From: Defluviitalea phaphyphila
GTDB lineage: Bacteria; Bacillota; Clostridia; Lachnospirales; Defluviitaleaceae
Length of the DNA stretch: 64,000 bases
NCBI RefSeq assembly: GCF_001466305.1
Contig: NZ_JWID01000002.1
Coordinates: forward strand, 195,344-259,343
Direction of reading: 5' to 3'
Part shown: piece by piece, positions 8,708 to 17,060 of the stretch
How the letters are laid out: every line of letters starts with the position of its first letter
Position numbering within the stretch: the stretch's first letter is position 1
Program-made: the position numbers and the translations under genes
Notes under the pieces: generated by a model
What the model was told of the DNA's origin: nothing
The model's database searches: none
What the model saw: the letters and a program-made list of their open reading frames with translations, nothing else

Positions 8708-10369
8708 TTGGCAATTAGAAAATCAAAACTAAAGATTATCCCTTTAGGAGGCTTGGGAGAGATAGGGAAGAATATTACTGTTTTAGAATATAACAATAGT
8801 ATTATAATTATAGACTGTGGATTAGCATTTCCTGCTGATGAAATGTTAGGAATAGATTTAGTAATACCGGATATAACTTATTTAAAAAAGAATATTCAAA
8901 AGGTAAAAGCAATTATTTTAACTCATGGTCATGAAGATCATATAGGTGCATTACCATACTTTTTAAAAGAAATAAATGTTCCTTTATATGGGACTAAACT
9001 TACTATAGGTTTAGTTGAAAATAAATTAAAAGAACATAATTTGCTTAGGGAAGTAAAAAGAAATTGCGTAGAAGCTGGAGATACTATTAATATAGAACCT
9101 TTTAAAATAGAATTCATTAGAACTAATCATAGTATATCTGATGCGGTAGCTTTAGCTATATATACTCCTGTAGGGATAGTAATTCATTCTGGGGATTTTA
9201 AAGTGGATTATACTCCTATAAAAGGAGACCCTATAGATTTGCAACGTTTTGCATATTTGGGAAGCAAAGGAGTATTAGCTTTATTAGCTGATAGTACTAA
9301 TGCTGAAAGAAAAGGTTATACTATGTCTGAAAAAACGGTTGGGAATGCCTTTGAAGAAATTTTTGCTGAATCTACTACTCAGAGAATTATGGTAGCTACT
9401 TTTGCTTCGAATATAGATAAAGTTCAGCAAATTATAGATGCAGCTTATAAATATAAGAGAAAAGTTACAGTTGTAGGAAGAAGTATGGTTAATGTAGTTA
9501 AAACAGCTAGTGAATTAGGATACTTAGATATCCCTAAAAATACTCTTATAGAATTATCTGAAATAAAAAAATATAATGATGATCAATTAGTTATTATAAT
9601 GACAGGAAGCCAAGGAGAACCTATGGCAGCATTATCTAGAGTAGCTTCTTCTGACCATAAGCATCTTGAAGTAAAGCCAGGAGACAAGATTATTTTCAGT
9701 TCTTCTCCTATTCCAGGAAATGAAAAAACTATTTCAAAAGTAATAAATGAATTATTCCGGAAAGGAGCAGATGTAATATATGAAGATGCTCATGTTTCAG
9801 GACATGCATGTCAGGAAGAACTGAAATTACTTCATAGTCTAGTAAAACCTAAATATTTTATTCCAGTACATGGAGAATATAGACATCTAAAGCATCATGC
9901 AGAATTAGCTATGAGTTTAGGAATGCCCAAGCAAAATATTTTTATTTTATCTAATGGAGAAACCTTAGAACTTACTAGAAATTCTTGTAGAGTGGCAGGA
10001 AGTGTTCCATCTGGTCAAATATTAGTAGATGGTTTAGGGGTAGGAGATGTAGGAAATATTGTACTTAGGGATAGAAGACATTTATCGCAAGATGGTCTTT
10101 TAGTTGTAGTAGTAACTATAGAAAAGGCATCTAATATGGTTATTGCGGGACCAGACATTATTTCAAGAGGATTTGTATATGTAAGAGAATCCGAAAATCT
10201 AATAGATGAAGCGAAAAAAGTAGTTAGAAAAGCCTTAGATCAATGTGAACAAAAACAAATCACAGAATGGTCTCAAATAAAGGGATTAATAAGAGATACT
10301 TTAAAAGATTTTTTATGGCAACAAACAAAAAGAAGTCCTATGATATTACCTATAATTATGGAAGTTTAA
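8708..10369 (+). CDS. rnj: Ribonuclease J
   Basis: 553-residue metallo-beta-lactamase/beta-CASP nuclease, full length for RNase J, the 5'-to-3' exonuclease and endonuclease central to mRNA turnover in Firmicutes. The metal motif HGHEDH is at residues 73-78, with further ligands in IHSGDFKVDYTP and GHA/HGEYRH, and a C-terminal domain after ~450. The start is TTG at 8708, supported by GGAGG at 8697-8701. The N-terminus KLKIIPLGGLGEIGKN is typical. Confidence 0.95.
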   Translation: MAIRKSKLKIIPLGGLGEIGKNITVLEYNNSIIIIDCGLAFPADEMLGIDLVIPDITYLKKNIQKVKAIILTHGHEDHIGALPYFLKEINVPLYGTKLTIGLVENKLKEHNLLREVKRNCVEAGDTINIEPFKIEFIRTNHSISDAVALAIYTPVGIVIHSGDFKVDYTPIKGDPIDLQRFAYLGSKGVLALLADSTNAERKGYTMSEKTVGNAFEEIFAESTTQRIMVATFASNIDKVQQIIDAAYKYKRKVTVVGRSMVNVVKTASELGYLDIPKNTLIELSEIKKYNDDQLVIIMTGSQGEPMAALSRVASSDHKHLEVKPGDKIIFSSSPIPGNEKTISKVINELFRKGADVIYEDAHVSGHACQEELKLLHSLVKPKYFIPVHGEYRHLKHHAELAMSLGMPKQNIFILSNGETLELTRNSCRVAGSVPSGQILVDGLGVGDVGNIVLRDRRHLSQDGLLVVVVTIEKASNMVIAGPDIISRGFVYVRESENLIDEAKKVVRKALDQCEQKQITEWSQIKGLIRDTLKDFLWQQTKRSPMILPIIMEV

Positions 10370-10472
10370 ATTTTTAGAAATATGGAAATAATAAATATAG
10401 GTAAATTATTTAATACAAAATACTAAATAATTTAGAGTGTAAAATAATTAATTAAGATTTCATACAAAATAT

Positions 10473-10502
10473 AAAGGATACATGAAACCATGTATCCTTT
10501 TT
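10473..10502 (+). terminator. Rho-independent terminator after rnj
   Basis: Perfect 12-bp stem (10473-10484 with 10489-10500), AAAC loop, ending in a T-run. Confidence 0.9.
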
Positions 10503-10515
10503 AAAATTATTTAAG

Positions 10516-10544
10516 TTGAATAATGTTATAAATCCCTGTATAAT
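10516..10544 (+). promoter_or_regulatory. Sigma-A promoter of mltG
   Basis: TTGAAT (10516-10521), a 17-base spacer and perfect TATAAT (10539-10544). It lies just after the rnj terminator and ~33 bases before the mltG start. Confidence 0.75.
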
Positions 10545-10576
10545 TAGAATAGATTTTAAAAGAATAGGGTGAAAAA

Positions 10577-11641
10577 ATGAAAAACCAAGCCTTAAAAATT
10601 TTAAAAATGACGATTAATATTGCTATTTTGATAGTAGTAATTTTTGTTTGCGTTTTTATAGGGAAAAAGGCTTTTAATTATGCTTATAATATTGCTAATC
10701 AATCTTCGTCTAAAAACGAAAATATTAAAGAGATAGAAATAAATATTGAAAAAGGTGCTACTACTAAAGAGATAGCAGAAATTCTTAAAGAAAAAGGACT
10801 TATAAAAAATTCATGGTGGTTTATACTTAAAAGTAAATATTTTAAATATGATGGGAAATATAGAGAAGGAAATTATACATTATCAACTGATATGACTGAA
10901 GAAGAGATAATGGATATTCTTACTACTCAAGGAGCTCAAATAGAAGTTGTAAGATTTACAATACCAGAAGGATACACAATTGAACAAATTGCTAATAGAT
11001 TAGAAGAAGAAAATATAGTAGAAAAAGATGAATTTATGAAAGCACTAGAGGAAGTTAATTATGATTATGATTTTTTAAATAAAATTTCAGGAAGAGATAA
11101 TTATTTAGAAGGATATCTTTTCCCAGATACTTATGAAGTTAGAAAAGATGCAGAAGCTTCTGAGATCATAAATAAAATGCTAACAAGATTTGATGAAATC
11201 GTAAAGCCAGAATATTATGATAGAGCTGAAGAATTAGGATATACTATGGATGAAATTATTACTATTGCTTCAATTATAGAACAAGAAGCTAAATTAGATG
11301 AAGAAAGACCTAAAATAGCAGGAGTTATATATAATCGTATAAATATTAATATGAAGTTGCAAATGTGTTCTACAGTAATGTATGCTTTGGATGAAAGAAA
11401 AGATAAATTGTATGATAAGGATTTAGAGATCGACTCTCCTTATAATACTTATTTATATTCAGGATTGCCTATAGGACCTATATGTAATCCTGGAGAAGTA
11501 TCTATAAAAGCAGCTTTGTATCCAGAAGAACATGATTATTTATTTTTTGTTTTAAAAGATGAAGAAACAGGAGAACATATTTTTACAAAAACTTTAGAAG
11601 AACATAATGCAGCAAAAATCAAATATAATCAGAAATTTTAA
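10577..11641 (+). CDS. mltG: MltG endolytic murein transglycosylase
   Basis: 354 residues with one N-terminal membrane anchor (about 11-30) and an extracytoplasmic YceG domain. It cleaves nascent peptidoglycan strands at the membrane, limiting their length. The catalytic glutamate is E235 within ASIIEQEAK, followed by the family segments GVIYNRI and YNTYLYSGLPIGPICNPG. A LysM-like region precedes it (residues ~55-110). The location before trmR-trhP matches B. subtilis yrrL-yrrM-yrrN/O. Confidence 0.93.
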   Translation: MKNQALKILKMTINIAILIVVIFVCVFIGKKAFNYAYNIANQSSSKNENIKEIEINIEKGATTKEIAEILKEKGLIKNSWWFILKSKYFKYDGKYREGNYTLSTDMTEEEIMDILTTQGAQIEVVRFTIPEGYTIEQIANRLEEENIVEKDEFMKALEEVNYDYDFLNKISGRDNYLEGYLFPDTYEVRKDAEASEIINKMLTRFDEIVKPEYYDRAEELGYTMDEIITIASIIEQEAKLDEERPKIAGVIYNRININMKLQMCSTVMYALDERKDKLYDKDLEIDSPYNTYLYSGLPIGPICNPGEVSIKAALYPEEHDYLFFVLKDEETGEHIFTKTLEEHNAAKIKYNQKF

Positions 11642-11648
11642 AAACATG

Positions 11649-11674
11649 AAGACGAAAGAAATTTCTTTCGTCTT
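11649..11674 (+). terminator. Hairpin between mltG and trmR
   Basis: Perfect 13-base inverted repeat (11649-11661 with 11662-11674) with only a weak T-tract. It may be a partial terminator or a processing site within the operon. Confidence 0.5.
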
Positions 11675-11700
11675 TAATGATGATAAAAAGGTGGAAGAAA

Positions 11701-12372
11701 ATGAGTGAAATTAATTATGATTATATCAATTCGTTTATTAGAGATATGATACCTAAAGATTTAAGTATCGTAGGGAAAATAGAGGATGAAGCAAGAAAAA
11801 ATAATATGCCTATTATTCAAAAGGAAGTAGCAAGATTAATTTCTGTTTTATTATCTATTAAAAAACCTAAAAAAATATTAGAAATAGGAACAGCAGTTGG
11901 ATATTCGTCAATTTTAATGAGTAAATATTTACAGCCTGGAGGGAAAATTATTACTATAGAAAGATATGATATTATGCAAAAAGCAGCTAAAGAAAATATA
12001 AAAAGAGCAGGATTAGAAAATATAATAAATATAATAGAAAATGATGCAGAAGAGGTATTACCTAATTTAGAAGAATCCTTTGATGTTATATTTATAGATG
12101 CGGCTAAGGGACAATATAATACTTTTTTACCTCATTGTATCAGATTATTAAATGAAGAAGGATTAATAATTGCTGATAATGTTTTGCATAAAGGAATGAT
12201 TGCAAAATCAAGATATGATATTCCTAGAAGACAGAGAACGATTCATAAAAGAATGAGAAATTTTTTATGGGAAATAATGAATAATCCTAGTTTAGAATCT
12301 TGTGTACTTCCTATGGGAGATGGAGTGGCATTATGTCATAAGATAAATAGAAAGGAAGAAATTAATGATTAA
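11701..12372 (+). CDS. trmR: TrmR-like tRNA 5-hydroxyuridine methyltransferase
   Basis: 223-residue class I SAM-dependent O-methyltransferase. The SAM-binding motif is ILEIGTAVGYSSILM, with metal/SAM residues in VIFIDAAKGQY and IIADNVLHKG. Alone it could only be called an O-methyltransferase. Its position between mltG and a U32 peptidase-like gene is that of B. subtilis yrrM (TrmR), which methylates 5-hydroxyuridine at the tRNA wobble position. ATG 11701 is chosen because AAGGTGGA lies 6 bases before it. The gene overlaps trhP by 8 bases. Confidence 0.85.
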   Translation: MSEINYDYINSFIRDMIPKDLSIVGKIEDEARKNNMPIIQKEVARLISVLLSIKKPKKILEIGTAVGYSSILMSKYLQPGGKIITIERYDIMQKAAKENIKRAGLENIINIIENDAEEVLPNLEESFDVIFIDAAKGQYNTFLPHCIRLLNEEGLIIADNVLHKGMIAKSRYDIPRRQRTIHKRMRNFLWEIMNNPSLESCVLPMGDGVALCHKINRKEEIND

Positions 12373-13606
12373 TATAGAAAAAAAACCAGAATTATTAGCA
12401 CCTGCAGGAAGTTTAGATGTTTTAAAGACAGCTATATTCTATGGAGCAGATGCAGTTTATATTGGAGGTAATCAATACGGACTTAGAGCAAAAGCTAAAA
12501 ATTTTTCTATGGAAGAAATAAAAGAAGGAATCAAATATGCCCATGCTAATAATGTAAAAGTATATGTAACAGCAAATATAATTGCTCATAATCAAGATTT
12601 AATTGGTCTTGAAGATTACTTTAAAAAATTAGAAGATATGGGAGCAGATGCTCTTATAATAGCTGACCCAGGAGTTTTATATATTGCAAAAGAAACAGTT
12701 CCTAATATGCCAATTCATTTAAGTACACAAGCTAATAATACTAACTATAAAAGCGCACTATTTTGGCATAAACAAGGTGTAGAAAGAATTGTTGTAGCTA
12801 GGGAGCTATCTTTAAAAGAAATATCAGAAATTAGAAAAAAAACTCCACAATCTTTAACCTTAGAAGCCTTTGTTCATGGAGCAATGTGTATTTCTTATTC
12901 CGGACGTTGTCTTCTTAGTAATTATATGACTGGAAGAGATGCTAATAAAGGAGATTGTGCTCAATCTTGTAGATGGAAATATTATCTAGTAGAAGAAACA
13001 AGACCAGGGGAATATATGCCAATAGAAGAAAATGAAAGAGGAACATATATATATAATTCTAAAGATTTATGTATGATAGATCATATTCCGGATTTAATTA
13101 AATCTGGAATTGATAGTTTTAAAATAGAAGGTAGAATGAAAACTTCTTTTTATGTTGGGTCTGTTGTTAAAATTTATAGAGAAGCAATAGATGATTATTT
13201 TAAAGATTCAAGTTTATATGAAACTAAAAAAGAATATTATTTAGAAGAAGTTAAAAAAATCAGTCATAGAGATTATACTAAAGGATTTTATTTTGAAAAG
13301 CCAAAAGGAAGTGAACAAATATATACTCATAATACTTATATTAGAGGATACAGTTTTGCAGGAATAGTTAAAGATTATAATCCTGAAACTAAAATAGCTA
13401 CACTAGAGCAAAGAACAAAATTTTCTGTAGGAGAAGAAATAGAATTTATTCCTTTTAAAGATTCAACTTTTAAACAGATAATAGATAAGCTTTGGGATGA
13501 AGAAGGAAACGAAATAAAATCAGCTCCCCATCCTAAACAAATTGTCAAATTAAAAGTATCTAAACCAGTTGAAAAAAATACACTTGTAAGAAAAAAAGAT
13601 TTTTAA
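12365..13606 (+). CDS. trhP: TrhP-like U32 family tRNA hydroxylation protein
   Basis: 413-residue U32 'peptidase' family protein. The N-terminus ELLAPAGSLDVLKTAIFYGADAVY is the family signature. The segment HGAMCISYSGRCLLSN, then GDCAQSCRWKY, supplies four conserved cysteines probably binding an iron-sulfur cluster. Members at this locus (TrhP/YrrN-YrrO) act in prephenate-dependent 5-hydroxylation of wobble uridine, making the substrate for TrmR encoded just upstream. Only one U32 gene is present, whereas B. subtilis has two. Collagenase-type protease activity is not expected. Confidence 0.88.
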   Translation: MINIEKKPELLAPAGSLDVLKTAIFYGADAVYIGGNQYGLRAKAKNFSMEEIKEGIKYAHANNVKVYVTANIIAHNQDLIGLEDYFKKLEDMGADALIIADPGVLYIAKETVPNMPIHLSTQANNTNYKSALFWHKQGVERIVVARELSLKEISEIRKKTPQSLTLEAFVHGAMCISYSGRCLLSNYMTGRDANKGDCAQSCRWKYYLVEETRPGEYMPIEENERGTYIYNSKDLCMIDHIPDLIKSGIDSFKIEGRMKTSFYVGSVVKIYREAIDDYFKDSSLYETKKEYYLEEVKKISHRDYTKGFYFEKPKGSEQIYTHNTYIRGYSFAGIVKDYNPETKIATLEQRTKFSVGEEIEFIPFKDSTFKQIIDKLWDEEGNEIKSAPHPKQIVKLKVSKPVEKNTLVRKKDF

Positions 13607-13639
13607 GTAAAATAATTATGAATATTAACTAAGACACGC

Positions 13640-13667
13640 ACATCTTTGATACAAGGTTCATAAAATA
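13640..13667 (+). promoter_or_regulatory. Candidate sporulation (sigma-K/E type) promoter of sigK
   Basis: CATAAAATA at 13659-13667 fits the sigma-K -10 pattern CATANNNTA. An AC dinucleotide 17 bases upstream fits its weak -35. A sigma-E -35 is not convincing at the proper distance. A 7-bp stem (13653-13659 with 13673-13679) overlaps it and may terminate trhP. Confidence 0.35.
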
Positions 13668-13697
13668 GAAAAGAACCTTTTATCGGAGGTGTGTTTT

Positions 13698-14372
13698 TTG
13701 TTTTTAGGAATTTTACAATTCATATGTTCCTTTTCATATTTTACTGGTAATACATCTTTCCCACAGCCTTTAAGTCCTGAAGAAGAAAGATATTATTTAG
13801 AACAATATAAAAAAGGAGATATGGAAGCAAAAAATATTTTAATAGAAAGGAATTTAAGATTAGTTGCCCACATTGTAAAAAAATATACCGGTATAAATAA
13901 AGAAGTAGATGACCTTATTTCTATTGGGACAATAGGACTTATTAAAGCCATATCCTCTTATGATTTAGATAAAGGAACTAGATTGGCAACTTATGCAGCA
14001 AGATGCATTGAAAATGAAATATTAATGAGTATTAGATCGTCGAAAAAACAGAAAAATGAAGTTTCATTACAAGCGCCTATAGGAACAGATAAAGAGGGTA
14101 ATGAAATAGCTCTTATAGATATTTTATATAGTGATACAGAATCTATAGTAGATCAAGTAGATTTTAAAATTCGTTTAAAAAAACTGTATCAAAGAATGAA
14201 GGGAGTTTTAAAAGCAAGGGAAAAAAATGTTATAGAAATGAGATATGGATTAGAAAATGGGAAAGAAAAAACACAAAGAGAAATTGCAAATATATTGGGT
14301 ATTTCAAGATCATATGTATCAAGGATAGAAAAAAAAGCTATAAAAAAATTAAGTGAGGAATTAACAAAATAA
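13698..14372 (+). CDS. sigK: Sporulation sigma factor SigK (pro-sigma-K)
   Basis: About 224-residue late mother-cell sigma factor. Region 2 (LRLVAHIVKKY; DDLISIGTIGLIKAI; TRLATYAARCIENEI) and region 4 (KTQREIANILGISRSYVSRIE) are intact. The hydrophobic N-terminal ~20 residues before SFPQPLSPEEE match the pro-sequence removed by SpoIVFB-type proteolysis in Bacillus. TTG 13698 is chosen because CGGAGGTG at 13684-13691 is correctly placed. The gene is continuous, so no skin-like prophage divides it. It would drive coat, cortex and late spore genes. Confidence 0.93.
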   Translation: MFLGILQFICSFSYFTGNTSFPQPLSPEEERYYLEQYKKGDMEAKNILIERNLRLVAHIVKKYTGINKEVDDLISIGTIGLIKAISSYDLDKGTRLATYAARCIENEILMSIRSSKKQKNEVSLQAPIGTDKEGNEIALIDILYSDTESIVDQVDFKIRLKKLYQRMKGVLKAREKNVIEMRYGLENGKEKTQREIANILGISRSYVSRIEKKAIKKLSEELTK

Positions 14373-14507
14373 TTTATTATAAATTTTATTAATTAATGAT
14401 GATAAATTGTAAATATTAAAAATAGATTAAATAGTTAATATTGCTTTATTCATTATTCTTTTTAGTAATTTTAAAATATTTTATAACAATTGATTATAGA
14501 AAAAAGG

Positions 14508-14902
14508 TAGTGTAAAAAATTTGTGCTTAAACGAAAATAATCACTCCTTTCTGGCAATAATTACAAAAAATAATAAAATCAGAAAGGAGCTTTTCTATGT
14601 CAACATTACTAAAAAATTCTTAAGACAAATGATTAAAGATGGGAATTTAGAAACAGCAGGAAAGCTTCATAATATATTTAAGATACTCTACAAGAAATGT
14701 TATAACTAGATATAAAATTAGAATATGAAAGTGTAGATGGGTTAACAAGATTAAAAGAGAAGTAGAATTTATTATTTAACCAACTAATGATTTTTTTCGA
14801 AGGTAGAATTAATCCTTATATTTTATAAAAATATTTTAAAAAATTTATATATTTTATAAAGTATTAAATAAAGGCTATTTTTACTACAATTATTTTACAC
14901 TA
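14508..14902 (+). mobile_element. Decayed IS256-family element (inverted repeats plus transposase scraps)
   Basis: A left terminal repeat at 14508-14526 and the reverse complement of 14884-14902 share TAGTGTAAAA and most of the following bases (about 15 of the first 17). Between them lies a transposase remnant, far shorter than the ~1.2-1.3 kb of a full element. It has therefore lost most of its interior and cannot move by itself. No clear target duplication is visible beyond the ends. Confidence 0.7.
14597..14765 (+). pseudogene. Fragment of IS256/mutator-type transposase N-terminus
   Basis: Three frames read in succession give a single recognisable protein start. The first is MSTLLK from ATG 14597 (after AAAGGAGC), then LRQMIKDGNLETAGKLHNIF in a second frame, then DTLQEML, a stop, and LDIKLEYE from 14682 to the stop at 14765. 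The order KDTLQEML...LEYE is that of the N-terminus of IS256-type transposases common in Clostridia. At least two frameshifts and one internal stop show that it is dead. Confidence 0.75.
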
Positions 14903-14920
14903 AGGAAAATATATTTTAGC

Positions 14921-14949
14921 TTTATAATTTTTACTATATATGTTATAAT
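14921..14949 (+). promoter_or_regulatory. Candidate sigma-A promoter in the sigK-pilB gap
   Basis: TTTATA (14921-14926), a 17-base spacer and perfect TATAAT (14944-14949). The only thing downstream at short range is the hairpin at 14985-15054. The -35 is weak. Confidence 0.4.
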
Positions 14950-14984
14950 ATTTGTCGTAAATAAGTGCTAAACATTTACTAGAT

Positions 14985-15059
14985 AAATCGTTTGTATCAC
15001 TTCTTAGTATGGCATAATATTGCTATTATACTTAGAATAGGATATAAACGATTTTTCTA
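14985..15059 (+). other. Long imperfect hairpin, possible small RNA or terminator
   Basis: Outer arms 14985-14998 and 15041-15054 pair over 14 positions with one G-U. Inner arms 15001-15010 and 15028-15037 pair 9 of 10. TTTTTCTATTT follows. With the promoter at 14921-14949 it could make a ~100-nt terminated RNA. It is equally compatible with a stray terminator. The rest of 15060-15290 is very AT-rich and shows no gene or motif. Confidence 0.35.
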
Positions 15060-15294
15060 TTTGAAATTAAAATATTTTCTTTAAATTAGTTTTTAAATAG
15101 TATGAGAAAGAAATTTTAAAGTAAAAATTTTTAAGTGAAAGAGGGTTAAGTTATGTATATTTAAATGAACAGAAGAATATTACATATATTAGTAAAAAAT
15201 AACAATAAAACACATTTATGTTATTATATAATTATTCTAAATATTAATAATAATATAATTTTAAAATTTATATAAAAAAAAATGCTAAAAATAT

Positions 15295-15323
15295 TTGCAA
15301 GAATATGTTAATTTATATATAAT
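15295..15323 (+). promoter_or_regulatory. Sigma-A promoter of the type IV pilus operon
   Basis: TTGCAA (15295-15300), a 17-base spacer and perfect TATAAT (15318-15323). Transcription would begin near 15330, so the leader is only ~25 bases and no riboswitch fits between promoter and pilB. It also favours the pilB start at 15356. Confidence 0.75.
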
Positions 15324-15355
15324 ATATTACAAATAGGATAAAAATGGTGATATAT

Positions 15356-17050
15356 ATGAAGAGAAGACATAAAAAGAAACTAGGAGATTTACTTCTTCAA
15401 GCGGATATGATTACTCGTGCTCAACTTGAAGAAGCTTTAAAAGAACAAATAAAGTCAGGTAAAAAAATAGGTGAAATTTTAGTAGAAAAGGGTTATGTAA
15501 CAGAGGAAGATATTATAGAAGTTTTAGAATTTCAATTAGGAATTCCTCATGTGGATTTAAATAAATATATAATAGACCCTAATGCTGCATTAAAAATTGG
15601 AGAGAACTTAGCAAAAAGATATATGTTGATTCCAATAAAAATTGAAAACAATAATCTTATAGTTGCAATGAGTGACCCTTTAAATGTATTTGCTTTAGAT
15701 GATGTTCGTATCACATCTAAAATGGAAGTAATTCCCGTAATTGCAAATACAAAAGATATAAAACAAGCAATTGATAGAATGTATGGAGCAAATAAGACAG
15801 CAGACATAGCAGCAGAATTTGAAAAAGAAATACAAGAAAAGTTAAAAAAACAAGCTATACGTAATAATGATGATAAATCAGAAGAAGATGTTATGAATTC
15901 TCCGGCAGTTAAATTAGTAAATAGTATTATTGAACAAGCTATAGCAAAAAATGCCAGTGATATTCATATAGAACCTTTTGAAGATTATGTGAGAATTAGA
16001 TTAAGAATTGATGGACAACTGCAGGAATTTTTAAGAACTGAAAAATCAGCTTTAAATTCCATAGTAAGTAGAATAAAAATACTTGGCAAAATGAATATTG
16101 CAGAAAAAAGAATACCACAGGATGGAAGAATAGGAGTTGATTTAGATGATAACCAGTTAGATTTAAGGGTCAGTGTATTGCCTACTATATATGGGGAAAA
16201 AGTAGTTATTCGTTTAATTTATAGAAAAGGTATGCAATTAAAGAAAGAACAATTAGGATTTTTCCCGGAAGATTTAGAAAAATTCTCTAATCTTTTAAAA
16301 ATTCCTCATGGTATAATATTACTTACAGGACCAACAGGGAGTGGAAAATCTACTACTTTAGCAACAGCATTAAGAGAATTAAATAGGCCTAATGTGAATA
16401 TTATAACTGTAGAAGATCCTGTGGAAAATATGATAGAGGGTATAAATCAGGTTAATGTAAATGTAAAGGCAGGATTAACTTTTGCTAATGCTTTAAGAGC
16501 TATTCTTCGTCAAGACCCAGATATAATTATGATAGGAGAAATGAGGGATAGTGAAACTTGTAGCATTGCAGTAAGAGCTGCCATAACAGGTCATCTAGTA
16601 TTTAGTACTCTTCATACTAATGATGCACCAAGTTCAGTTACTCGTATGATAGATATGGGTATAGAACCATATATGGTGGCTACAGCTGTTAAAGGAATTA
16701 TTGCTCAAAGATTAGTAAGAAAAATTTGTGAGCATTGTAAAACCCCAGTTACTCTTACTGAAGAAGAAGCACGAGCTTTAAAAGTTTCAAAGGATACAGT
16801 GGTATATAAAGGAGAGGGGTGTCCATTATGTTCTAATACAGGGTATAAAGGTAGGATGGCAATTCATGAAATAATGGTTCTTGATTCGACTCTTAGAGCA
16901 CTAATTGCCAAAGGAACTAATGATGAAGAATTAAAAGAAGTAGCCATTAATAATGGAATGAATACTCTTTGGGATAATGCTAGAAGGAATGTATTAGAAG
17001 GTAAAACTACTGTAGAAGAGATGATTAGAGTGGCTTATAGCCAAGAATAG
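15356..17050 (+). CDS. pilB: PilB, type IV pilus extension ATPase
   Basis: Hexameric cytoplasmic ATPase that powers pilin polymerisation, about 564 residues. An N-terminal GspE/MshEN domain (KLGDLLLQADMITRAQLEEAL, residues 5-150) is followed by Walker A GPTGSGKST, the Asp-box/Walker B region RQDPDIIMIGEMRD and a C-terminal zinc motif with CEHC and CPLC. ATG 15356 is favoured, as GGTGAT is 4 bases upstream and the promoter lies close. ATG 15344 is the alternative, adding four residues. It is the first gene of the pilus operon, with pilT 10 bases on. Confidence 0.95.
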   Translation: MKRRHKKKLGDLLLQADMITRAQLEEALKEQIKSGKKIGEILVEKGYVTEEDIIEVLEFQLGIPHVDLNKYIIDPNAALKIGENLAKRYMLIPIKIENNNLIVAMSDPLNVFALDDVRITSKMEVIPVIANTKDIKQAIDRMYGANKTADIAAEFEKEIQEKLKKQAIRNNDDKSEEDVMNSPAVKLVNSIIEQAIAKNASDIHIEPFEDYVRIRLRIDGQLQEFLRTEKSALNSIVSRIKILGKMNIAEKRIPQDGRIGVDLDDNQLDLRVSVLPTIYGEKVVIRLIYRKGMQLKKEQLGFFPEDLEKFSNLLKIPHGIILLTGPTGSGKSTTLATALRELNRPNVNIITVEDPVENMIEGINQVNVNVKAGLTFANALRAILRQDPDIIMIGEMRDSETCSIAVRAAITGHLVFSTLHTNDAPSSVTRMIDMGIEPYMVATAVKGIIAQRLVRKICEHCKTPVTLTEEEARALKVSKDTVVYKGEGCPLCSNTGYKGRMAIHEIMVLDSTLRALIAKGTNDEELKEVAINNGMNTLWDNARRNVLEGKTTVEEMIRVAYSQE

Positions 17051-17060
17051 GGGGCATAAA

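Noticed and set aside
12365-13606. Collagenase-type secreted protease (U32 family name)
   Set aside because: There is no signal peptide, and the trmR neighbour and cysteine pattern point to tRNA hydroxylation.
14521-14709. Open frame of ~60 codons in the sigK-pilB gap
   Set aside because: It combines the IS left end with part of the transposase remnant, and the true homology changes frame on both sides. It is not an independent gene.
14373-15343. Cyclic-di-GMP riboswitch upstream of the pilus operon
   Set aside because: Such riboswitches control pili in other Clostridia, but no GEMM-like aptamer was seen and the promoter leaves a leader of only ~25 bases.
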